A DNA stretch of 64,000 nt from Rhabditophanes sp. KR3021 (lineage: Eukaryota; Nematoda; Chromadorea; Rhabditida; Alloionematidae): positions 8,060,001-8,124,000 of the forward strand of contig CAUJLY010000001.1 in assembly GCA_963281155.1 (NCBI GenBank). Reading direction: 5' to 3'. Position 1 is the stretch's first letter; the number at the start of each line of letters is the position of its first letter. Positions 44,835 to 56,201 of the stretch are shown in pieces. The notes beneath the pieces were generated by a model. It was not told the DNA's origin. It worked only from the letters and a program-made list of their open reading frames with translations, and did no database searches. The translations under genes were made by a program, and so were the position numbers.

Positions 44835-47800
44835 ATGTTGTTTGGACCTTCCGTTATCATTGCCTTGTTCGCCGTTGCCACGGCTCTACCTATTGATCAT
44901 GATGCCATGACACAAAGTGACGTCAACAACGCCCTTGACTCGATGATCAGTGGCGATGCCAATGGCGCTGCTCCAGGTGACATCGTTCTCGACTACCAAA
45001 ACGAAGCCAGTCACTCTCATTTCGACCATGACAATGCTAAAGACCCCTTCTTCAAGTCCATTAGTCCCGCTCTTTTGGCCAAACCAACGTACGTTGCCTT
45101 CAATGCCTTGACAGCTACTTATACTACTCCATCCATTGATGCTGCTGACCCAAATACACCTGCTCGCAACACTGCTATTGACGCTTGGTTCGCTGCCATC
45201 AAAACTACAGTCCCTTTCCAATCCATGTGGACGTATCTCAAAACACAAAAAATAGCTTCTTCTGACTACCCTACCTTTGTTACTGCTTTAAAGGCTCTTT
45301 GGTTTACTCCTTATGGAACTGGAGATGCTGGCTTTAAAGAGGTCTTTTCTGGAGCTGTTAAGGGAACTAATGTCGTTGGATTTGCTAACTGGGTCCAATT
45401 TTATCAACTTGAACAAACGAAGGCTTTGAATTATCATGGATGGTTTAATAGGGATAAGGTATGTTTTGATTACGACATTTTTTCTTCTTTTAAATTTACA
45501 AATAAGTACTATTTTATGATCTAACTTTACAAATAAGTATTATTTTATGGTTTAACTTTGCAAAATTTATCTAAATATATCAGGCTGCCTCTGAAAGGTG
45601 GTCTTTCTTCTTAAATTAGAAGTATTAGTAGTAGGTGTTCTTTTAAGAATAGGTTCCCCAGCCCCAAAATTCCTTGGTCTACTTGGTGAAGGTGGAAGTT
45701 GGGCAGATCCCGTCAAAATAGATTTAAAAGGCGACACGAGAGGGGAGTGCGGTGGTTTATTAGAATCATAATAACTCTGCCTTTCCATCATAGCTTGCGT
45801 GATCAAATCACCTAACTTGGCAATCGTATTAGCTTTGTGCTCCATTGAATCCAGTCTCTTTTCACAAAATTCCAACCTCTGGGTGATGTTATGCTTGGTA
45901 GTAACACTATCAGTAGCCATCGAAAAGAGACTAGGTACACTTTTTCCTATATTGGCTTCTAATCTCAATTCTAATTCTTTTAAAGTCTGCTCGTGTTTGT
46001 GTTTCATGTCTTGCAACTCTGACTCAGCATCCATAACATCATAGGGCACGCGGACTCTTTTGAATTTCTTTTTGGTGATGTGGAACGTCACGCAATAACA
46101 CATTTGGATGATGCATCTGTACTTTATCATCTGTGTGTCGTCTATTTGGTTGGTGGTGAAAGATTTGGCGGAGGGTGAAATTGATTTGGTGTCTTCGCTG
46201 GGGGCTGTGTAAGGGTTGTAGTAGAAGTCGAGGTACTTTTCTTCGTCTGAAAATTCGAGGGACACTTGGGAGGTGTTGTCCATTGTGCATTCGGATCTGG
46301 CTGATTCGATGGAACAGGATTTTCTCAAGGGCCCAGGGCGGAGGGAATTATTTCGTAGCATTTGAGTTAATCTTCTTTCCCCGCCTAGACCATCGCTTGA
46401 ATTCGTTATTGATGCACCTTTTTGCAATTTTGGTCTAGTTTGAGGAGTAGTGGCTATATTATCTGTTGACATAGATCCAGAAATGTTCCTTGTCAAAGAA
46501 GGTAAGCTTTCTATAATTGAGTTTCTAACCGACTCCAACCCAGCCTCTAACCCCAACTCACTCGACCCATAAAAAGATTTCTCAAAAATGTTGCTAGAAT
46601 TCCTAGGTAAAAAAGCCCGGCTAGCCTTTCTTTTAGCTTTCTTCGAAATAGCAGCCTTTTTAACAGTCTTTTTAGCGGTCTTAATTCTAATTTCACATTG
46701 CATAACAGCCTTAGCTTCTTCTCGATACTTAGAGATATCAAAGTACTTATCGTCTCTTCCTATCAAATGATGTCTATACCAACATTGAATGACGGTAGCT
46801 GCCAAATTCCTTAACCTCGATTTTCTATTCATTTTCTTTTCATTATCTAATTGCAAGGCTAGACCAGTCCCTATCAAGCCTGTTCCAGCAAAAAACATAC
46901 AATAACATAGAAAAGCTAAAAAGCCTGTCAGCATTTTGGAGACCCAATACCGGCAAACGATATCACCATACCCAATAGTCAAAAAAGATACTAAGCCAAA
47001 CCAAAAGGCATCTCCATAATGTCTAAAAGTAGGTTGAAAGTCCTCCACATTCCCAGATCCGTTTACAAAAGTCCCCGTAGCAGCAATATAGCCAAATGTA
47101 ACTTCTTCATAATAAGCTTCAGTCGTATAAACAGACAGACAAAAAACCAAATAACCAAACAAAGTAATATAATAGACTGCTCGCATAACTCTTTTCGATT
47201 GAAGGATAATGTTTTTCATCATCTTCCAAGTAGTCATCTGTCGATCTATGTGGAATAATCTTAAAATTTGCAGAATTCTCACTTTCTCAACTGTGTCATG
47301 ATCTAAGACATCCAAATTATCTAGTAGAATCAAAAAAATTGTCGCAATCACGATAATGATGTCAATAATACAGACGGGTCTTCGTAAATAATCTAGACGT
47401 CCTTTGATTCCTATGTAACGTGCATCTGAACCTACGCACCACATTCGCACTATGAATTCTAAAATAAAGTAGATGCCAACTATTGTTTCAAGAGCATGGA
47501 TACTTGTGGAGAGGTGATGGTATTCGGGAATATCTATCATTGCTGACAATGAATGTACGATCACGATGATTATAAATATGACTAAATATTTAGACCATTA
47601 AAAATCAATTTTTACTTACCCATTTGGTAGAAGAAATTAAAAACACCGTATGGTTTCTCTAAAAAGTTATAACACTTTGTCTTTAAGTCCTTCATCATCT
47701 GAAGCTTTTTATTTCTTTGATATTCCTGATTAAATAGCTTCAAGTCATTTAAATCATCTATCCCAATCGAGACATGGTGCTGCTTTCTTCGATTAAGAAT

Positions 47801-49120
47801 AGGCTCATTAGAACCTTCATCATCTTCCTCCACATTAGTTAATCCGAAGACCATTACAAATAAATAAAAATATTTGAATACAAGAGATTATTATAATGTT
47901 AAGCTCAACACAAATGACTTTACAATTTGATAAAGGGACCTAACCATTACCTTTTATACAAAAAATTGGTCTTATCAGGAGATTAAAAAATTTAATGGTC
48001 TTTTATTTCCGTCTTAATTTGACCTTATCTTTAGGCTGCCGAAATCGCTTTGCAATTTGCTTGGGGAAACTTTGAAGCTGTTGAGCAATCTATGCTCATT
48101 GGAACTTCCCCAGAATTCGAATTCAGTGCTTACACTTTGATGGCTTTGTCTGGGCATTTGACCGCTACCTTCAACTATGCTTCTTATTCAATTGACTTGA
48201 CTGTTAAGACTGTGTCGGACAGTGGATTTGTACGCATGGGAGCCGCCTTCCCTGGCCATGGATCCGGAAACACCAACCCAACCTCCCCACCCCACAAAGG
48301 TACCACCAAAAAGTCTAGTCACGGATCCAATCCAGGCCTCCAAGCCTTGATCGATTCGATGGTAGCGGCCGATGTTGATGCTCCATCAGCCACCGACGTC
48401 GTCATGAACTGGGGTAACAAAGTAAAGGGAACCACCGATGAATCCAAGGACCCACTCTTCACCCACGTCAACGAAGACCTCTTCAAAAGACCAGTCTACT
48501 CCAAACTCATCGACGTATGGAACGCAAACGTCTTCAACCCACAAGTCTGTACTGCCGAAGTAGCTATGTCTGGAAACAAAAAAGCTTTGTTAGATGCCGT
48601 CACCAAAGTCTTCGTCAACACAACTGTGTTTGGACTAGCTCACGATTATTTGGTGAAAGAAGGAGTCACCAGTGGAACCATCGACGCCTTCTACCCAACT
48701 CTCTTCCAATTGTGGTTCGGAACATACTCCAGATGCCACGGAGCCCTAGGTTCATCCGGGTGGGAGCATGTCTTCTCCGGAGAATGGAAAGGATCCGAAA
48801 TTGACGGGCAACACGACTGGCCTAGATACTACCTCCTGGAAAAAGCCGGCAAAATCAACTACCACGGATACGATTCCCATGACGACAATCTGATCGGAAC
48901 TTTCCAATACACATGGCAAACTTACCTCAAGAAAATTGGAGGTTTCTTCACCGGAACATCACCAGTCTTCGATTTCTCTGCCTTCACCGTCTGTGCCTTG
49001 ACTTCATCCGGAGCCAATGGATGTAAATTCAATGTCAAGGGATTCCCTATCGGCGTCACTTCTTATACCCAATCTTGTGCTGGAGGAAGTTGTCTGTCTA
49101 CTTCTTACCCTAGTAACTAA
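44835..49120 (+). CDS. endu: Secreted protein with two EndoU domains; large intron holds another gene
   Basis: Exon 1 (44835-45458) and exon 2 (48035-49120) join in phase 0 (AAG|GCT) to give 569 residues: a signal peptide (1-18), a first EndoU domain (about 30-265) and a second one (about 300-569). The 2576-bp intron splits the first domain just after LNYHGWFNRDK and contains the whole KCNQ channel gene on the opposite strand. In the first domain the catalytic histidines are replaced: GFKEVFSG in place of GFEHVFSG and VGFANW in place of xGHHSW, so it cannot be an active nuclease. The second domain keeps both (GWEHVFSGE, DGQHDWPRYY). The codon use is C-rich and strongly biased, suggesting high expression. 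The product may bind RNA with one domain and cut with the other. Confidence 0.87.
45567..47854 (-). CDS. kqt: KCNQ-type voltage-gated potassium channel, nested in the EndoU intron
   Basis: Exons 47854-47620 and 47581-45567 join in phase 1 to give 749 residues. The order is N-terminus with KCYNFLEKPYG (a KCNQ hallmark before S1), S1-S3, RMWCVGSDARYIGIKGRLDYLRRP-type S2-S3 linker, S4 (VRILQILRLFHIDRQ), S5, the pore with the selectivity filter TIGYGD, S6, and then a proximal IQ-type helix (AATVIQCWYRHH) where calmodulin binds in KCNQ channels. Ser-rich linkers and a coiled-coil assembly region (about residues 590-690) follow. S4 has fewer positive charges than most Kv channels, as in KCNQ1. The channel would set membrane excitability. 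The gene lies entirely inside an intron of the double EndoU gene, antisense to it. Confidence 0.88.
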
Positions 49121-49367
49121 ATGATTAAGTTATTTTTTAATAAATTCAATTGTTTTTCATTTTGTGGTTTTAAATAAAGGTTTTACCAATAAAGGGTTTT
49201 GAATGGATTTTGAGGATGCGGAGAAGAGACCGCCTTTTTGGTGGCTTTTGAATAAAGGCTGCTCCAATTCGTTTTCTTGGGTGGATTGCATTAGAGCAGC
49301 TTTTTTGGAAAGCATTCTATTTCTTTATACTTACCATTAACGAGGCAATTCTGCTACGATTTCAACC

Positions 49368-49688
49368 ATGACTGAAACACACAAGCCCTCACCCGATTCA
49401 GAAGAACCTTCTTCTCCTACTATTGCTGCCGTCAACAACAAATACCAACTCAAAGACTTCCACGCCTACGGTTCAACTGTAGGGGTAATCCACAACCCTG
49501 AGGTCGTCTTACGAGCCTATAACAACGGGCAACGCACGGCAAGTTAACTTTTAACAAATCAAGTAATTATCATTCTTTAGATGAATCTAAACGATCGTTG
49601 GAGTTTCATGAGACGCGGATACTCAGTTGCTGTTAAAGCTGACCCCAAGCCGGTTAGAAGATATGTTGTTGGGTTGTTTAAGAAGTGA
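49368..49688 (+). CDS. Small unknown protein with a GC-AG intron
   Basis: Exons 49368-49538 and 49581-49688 join in phase 0 to give 92 residues. The donor is GCAAGT (GC-AG intron), which keeps the frame open. The N-terminus is Pro/Ser-rich (TETHKPSPDSEEPSSP), followed by a compact basic part: GVIHNPEVVLRAYNNGQ, NLNDRWSFMRRGYSVAV and RRYVVGLFKK. No signal peptide or membrane segment is visible. I do not recognise it; the conserved-looking C-terminal half suggests a real small protein, perhaps part of a larger complex. Confidence 0.5.
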
Positions 49689-50355
49689 TTTGCGGATGAA
49701 ATTGTGTTGTGGTCATCCAAATTCATCATCAACGATAGTTGAGCTTCTAATATGTCTATGTTTTGGTTAAGAATCTTTCCTAAAATTAGGTACATTTTTT
49801 TACTCATTTTCATCACTTTTGTTTAACATTTATCGCCGATATGGGGTTTCTTTATCGTAATTAGTACTTTTGTATTATCTATTTATTGTATGAGAATCTT
49901 CCTTAAGATGGGAAGTAGCTCTACCAAAAAGCTATTCCTGTCTTTTTATCATACGTCTTTATTTATGGAAACAGTATCAAAAATATGTTACCACCTTTGT
50001 CTTTTAATTATATGTTTATCATTTATGGGAAGAACCGTTGCTGTTAAACACCATTTCTGCCTTTTAATAATCTATTTGTTGTAAATAAAATTCTTTACTT
50101 CACATCTTTGCTTTTCATCTAAATAACATTATTGCACACATTCAATTACCAACGACAATTATCCTCTTCATTGATAACTTTTCAAACCAACACAGACAGG
50201 CTTCTCACCTAAAACATACTCTCCCATATCACAAGATAAAGAAGATTAGCATTGGATGGAAAGAGGTGTGCGTGTGCCACATATACACATACTCATTATC
50301 TATACCTTCACGTAAAAATATAAACCGAAATAAATATCCTTTTATTGACAAGAAA
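49689..50355. other. Intergenic, upstream region of the guanylate cyclase gene
   Basis: No gene or RNA identified. A frame at 49890-50084 encodes a hydrophobic peptide but has no other support. Confidence 0.3.
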
Positions 50356-53300
50356 ATGCGTTTGCTTCTAATATTATTTGTTCTCTTAAATCCAGCGAAA
50401 GCAGTAAACGTAGCTATTTTGGATTCAGATCCAGCAACTATCCTGGCTTGTAAAACAGCTATATCTCACGCTACCACAAATGGTGATTGTCTAAAAGACG
50501 TAACTTTGATAAACGACAATGCCTGTAATGCACAAGATATAGCCGGTGGGACCTCAAACGGCGGTGCAATGGTGTATGAAAACTACTCCAAAGCCATGAT
50601 CGGTCCTCGATGTTACGATGAAAACTACGACTTATCACGTCTCTCCTATTTCTGGAACCTTCCCTTCTTCGATAGAAACGGAAACGTCCTTTCAACCTAC
50701 GACAATAGTCTTAATCCTACTGTTTCCCACGTCTCGATGACAGCTGCTTCCACTATGGCTCTCTCACTAATCCGCTTTATGCAAAGTTATAAGTTTCGAG
50801 ATGTTTTGTTTTTTGGGCCAGTTGCATTGTCTGACCATTTTTTATCTAGACATGCAGTGGTAGCGCAGTATATGAAGTCCTTTGATAATACTATTAATAT
50901 TACGACAATATCTGTAACTGACGAGGATGCTAGTGGGAGAGGTGTTGTTGACTTGGAACTAATCACACCTACTCAGTTAATTGTCATTGACTCGAGTTTT
51001 GCCAAGTTTCCTTCAATTGTAGCAAACTTGAATTTACCTGATTTATTCAGTTATGGTTATCTGGTTGTGATACTTTGCGCAGAAGTCCCCACCATATGCG
51101 GCAAACCATCCCAATCAGCCTTCGAAGACAGCAAAGCCCTTTTACTAGGACCTTACATTGAAAACTATTCCGACATCTCATCCAAAATAAAAAGCTACTC
51201 CGGTGACTCTTTCAACAATGCGACCTGCATCGACTACATGACAACTTACTTAAGCTGTTATTCCTTATGCATAGGAAGCAAAGAAGTCACTGATTGGAAT
51301 GGGAAATCCTTCACAAATGCTTTAAAAGGAAAAATAATGAAGACAAATTTAGGTTCATTCACATTCGATCAAATGCCAGAGATAATGACTAGTCAGGTTT
51401 TTCAGTATTTTACGAAAGGGCAGGATACCATGGTTACGGTTGCTGTGTCTGTCCCGCAGGCTAGTAGTTGCCTTAATAATAAATGCTTTGACATGGTAAG
51501 TGTTGTAGATTAAAGAAGTAACTAAATATAAATGTAGGTAATTAATATATCGAATGTGACAAATAATTTCTGGCCATCAAAAGGGCAATTTCCTACTCAT
51601 TGTGGGTTGTCGGGCAGTTGTGCTTATTACTGGCCGTACATCTTAGGAGCTTGTATTTTTGCAACTCTTCTGGTGTTGGTTATAGCAGGTTGGTTTTACT
51701 CTCGCCACCGGAGATTACGCGCCTACCGAAATAACTGGCGAATTATGTCTGCAAATATGAAAATCATCGAAAATACTGCTTCCAAATCGAGATCCAAGGC
51801 TACTGAGGGAGTCGCCAGTAAAAGGCGTGTCATCAAGGATTATGCAATCATCGAGGCTGCCAAAGCTGAGTATATTGAAATTGATCAACATCGTTTCATT
51901 TCATGGGCCAAACCTGAATTGAAATATTTGTTTGAAATGAAGAAGTTGAGTAATAATAATTTGACTTCCTTTCTGGGGATCAATTTTAATGAGAATCAGA
52001 AGTTGAAGGTTTTTTATTCCTTGGTGGAGAGACATACTTTGGACGTAGGTTTTACTATGTAAATATAAATGTTCTGTACAATTAAATTTAGTCTATTAAA
52101 AATTGTTTTGTAGAATTAAAATAAGTTTATTAAAGTAGTTTTCTAAATGTAGATTAAAATGCCTTTTGTAAGCTCAAATTAAGTTAATTGGAGATGCTCT
52201 GCAAATTTAACTTAATTTAATTTCATGAATTAATCTAGGTTTGTAGGATTTACTGGAAGACACAGATTTTACCATGGATGAAATCTTCAAAGCAGCCTTC
52301 CTCCGCGATATAATACGTGGCCTAGAGTTTCTGCAAAAATCATTCATCGGTATCCACGGCTTATTGACTCTTGACAATTGCATGATAGACAATCATTGGG
52401 TTTTAAAGCTATCTAAATTCGGCATTACAAACATCTTCCACAATTTAGTGACAGACAAAGTTCTTGAGATTCGTGAAACTATTCCTATCAAAACATACAC
52501 TTTTATTGCACCTGAGAATTTAAATAATGTCGAGGTGTTTCGAGGTTTTCCAATGGGTACTATGCCAGGAGATGTTTATAGTTTTGGGATTATTTTGTAT
52601 CACTTGTATTATAAGCTTTCGCCTTACCATAATGCGGATCTTAGTAATAAACGTAAGTCTCAATCATTAAATGAAAGTAAAATAGATTTTAGCTTTATAC
52701 GAAGCAATACAAAAAGGCCAAAGGAGACCAGAGTTAGACAAACATGACAATTCAAAATTAGCAAAGTTAATAGAAGCCTGCATCCACCCCACTCCACATC
52801 TTCGCCCAACCATCAAAGAAATCTCAAAAATTGTAACTGACGTCTACAACGCCCACCAAGGAACCCTAGCAGAACAAATGATCAGCGTAAATGAAAAGTA
52901 CGTTCTCAATCTGGAAAGAACAGTTGCCGATCGTACAGAAACTCTTCGCGAAATGAAAGACCGAGTAGATGCAATTTTAGGTGGAATGCTACCTCCTTCC
53001 ATCTTAGCAACACTCAAAGAAAAAGGAAAAGTAATTCCACGGATGTTTGAATCGGCAACTGTTTGCTTCGTTCAACTTTGTAACTTTGCTGATTTTATGG
53101 AGCATTCAACTCCATCACAGGTGACTGCTTTTTTGAATGATTCTTTCAATATGTTTGATGAAGTCATTGACCAAAGAGATGCTTATAAGGTGGAGACAAT
53201 TGGTGAGACTTATATGATTGTCAGTGGTGTTCCCATTGAAAATGGAGATAAACATGTTTTTGAGATAGCAGAAATTGCTCTGATGTTGAGAGATAATTCG

Positions 53301-53783
53301 TTGAAGTTTGTGTTGTCAAAGTCACCGGAATGGAAGTTGGAAATAAGAATTGGTTTTCACATGGGAACTATAGCTGCAGGTATAATCGGATTGAAAGCAC
53401 CTAGATATTGTTTATTTGGGGATACAGTAAACTTTGCTTCACGTATGCAGTCCAATTGTCCACCTAACCAAATTCAGCTCTCCGAAGTTACTGCTAATAT
53501 GCTGATGAAAAATGAAGATTACAAATTGACTAAAAGAGGAATAGTTCAAGTCAAAGGAAAGGGAGATGTAAATACGTACTGGCTAAATGAGCATCTTCAT
53601 CACGATATCAAGGACAACGATTTTAAATATCCGGAAGTCACAAAGCAAGATCAAGAAGTTGCTTTGTTGGACTTCTTGTCAGGACCACGACCCACCACCA
53701 TGCACAATTTAAATGAGATCTTGAAGGCTAATCCGAGGATAGGCACTTCTAGAGCTAGGAAGGCTTTGCTTCAACATAATTAA
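50356..53783 (+). CDS. gcy: Receptor-type guanylate cyclase with changed catalytic residues
   Basis: Exons 50356-51495, 51538-52044, 52247-52652 and 52693-53783 give 1047 residues. In order: signal peptide (1-15), receptor family ligand-binding region (to about 395), one transmembrane helix (about 410-432, ILGACIFATLLVLVIAGW), a protein kinase-like domain without the HRD aspartate (HGLLTLDNCMIDNHWVLKLSKFG), a coiled-coil dimerisation stretch (LERTVADRTETLREMK) and a class III cyclase domain (about 795-980). The guanine-recognising Glu (KVETIG) and Cys (RYCLFGDTVN) and the transition-state Asn/Arg (NFASRM) are kept. Both metal-binding Asp are changed: FSDIVGF-type to FVQLCNF (53073) and ETIGDAY-type to ETIGETY (53205). 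The protein may be a receptor that no longer makes cGMP or a subunit of a heterodimer. Confidence 0.88.
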
Positions 53784-55118
53784 TTAATAAGCTTATTCAC
53801 AACATTTCCCACTACATACTTGCTTTTACATTTTTTCTGCTACCTTATTTCTATGAAGCATTTTAGACATAAAATTTGCTTTGCTTGATTTATAACTTTG
53901 TTTAGGAAATATATCGTTAAGAAAAATGCATGTAGTAAATTTAAACCACTCAACAGGTCCATTATTTGTGTAGGATTTCATTAAGTTCATTGATTTTAAA
54001 AATATATTGCGGAAATATTTGTTGAGTATAGTGTAAACGCAACAATGTTGGAAAGAGTTGGTCTTTTTAAACAGTTCCAAGCATACAATTTTAGAACGGG
54101 ATTTGATATATTATCTTACAGATGCTTTGCATTAGGCTATTCTGTTTAAATTTTCATTAAAGGGTGAATTTTTAATTGGACAGACATCATTTTGATTTTC
54201 GAATCTTGTATTGCCTAATCGGCTTCGTACTCCATTCTCATCATTTAAATAAATTTTTTATATAAATATCTTCCAAACATGATCCATCAAATGAATTTAG
54301 TTTATTCAAATCAATGGAGTTGTGAAAATAATATTTGCTTTTGCAAGTGATGTTACGATAGAGAAAGATAGTTCATACAAGCTTCGCAAATATCAGGTTA
54401 ACTAAAGGCAATTAGCATGCTTTTTTGTTTTCAATATTCATTATAAAGTTGAATAGATGGAATGTAAGTAGGAAACATAAAAATGGTCGGAAATACTACA
54501 ACAAAAAAGTGTGTTCAAAAACAAAAGCAAATGTTATGGCGTATATGTGCTTAATTTTCTCGTCTTATTATATGAGACGTAATTGATAATCCCATTACTT
54601 TGTTAGCTCAAAAACAAAGCAATCAACGCTAGCTATTGTTTGAAATAGTTAACAAATGTTTTCAACTTGTATTAATTAATAAATTTTGGAAACATTCAAA
54701 ATTGAACATTAATAATATGTATTTTTACCTACTAGACGAATATGTGGCGTCGCCACCGTATGCCTTATTAAAGAATAATTATTTGCGACTGTAAATTAAA
54801 GCTAATATCATTTGAAATAATCAATGAAATGGCAAACTCAAAAAGTCTCTTTCATTCTCTAAAAAACCGTCTTGATGCTTTTAAGAATACCTTCCATTTG
54901 ATAAATGTTTGCCTTTGCTTTTATCCTTCGTATCTCCTTAATAACCTACACTCTTTACATCTATTAATTTGATAAAAAATGTGTATATAAAAAAATGGTG
55001 TCTTAGATTTTTCTTCTTTTGAATGCGTCTAATTTTAGAAAATGTAATGCGCCCACTAAGAAGGTGAAGTTTTATGCCTATATTTATAATAGATATAATG
55101 AATCAAGTGATTAAAAGT
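53784..55118. other. Convergent 3' intergenic region
   Basis: 1.3 kb of AT-rich sequence between the guanylate cyclase and a minus-strand gene. The minus frame at 54080-53826 is open for 84 codons but shows no recognisable feature. No RNA gene or repeat is seen. Confidence 0.3.
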
Positions 55119-55976
<858 letters not shown>

Positions 55977-56201
55977 TTAACAACAATTATAACAAGTAAA
56001 TAAAAATAATGAAAGGTTGTTTCATTAGGTAACAATTTCGGATTGGTTGAAGGAATAGAAATGAACACTAATTTTGAAGGAAAGAATTGAAGTTTACCAA
56101 AACAAATAAAGCGAAAATGATTGGATCAATTGGTTTGGTTTTACCAGATGTAAAAGGTCAGGCATAATTTTCGGGCGAATGCTGTTTGTACTTACAAAAA
56201 G

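Noticed and set aside
49577..49816. 79-codon minus frame after the small GC-AG intron gene
   Set aside because: It is antisense to exon 2 of that gene and has no independent support.
50240..50270. AGAAGATTAGCATTGGATGG resembling part of U6 snRNA
   Set aside because: Only about 14 bases match; the rest of U6, including the ACAGAGA box and the 3' U run, is absent.
53826..54080. 84-codon minus frame downstream of the guanylate cyclase
   Set aside because: No signal peptide, motif or splice signals; the length is within what chance gives in AT-rich DNA.
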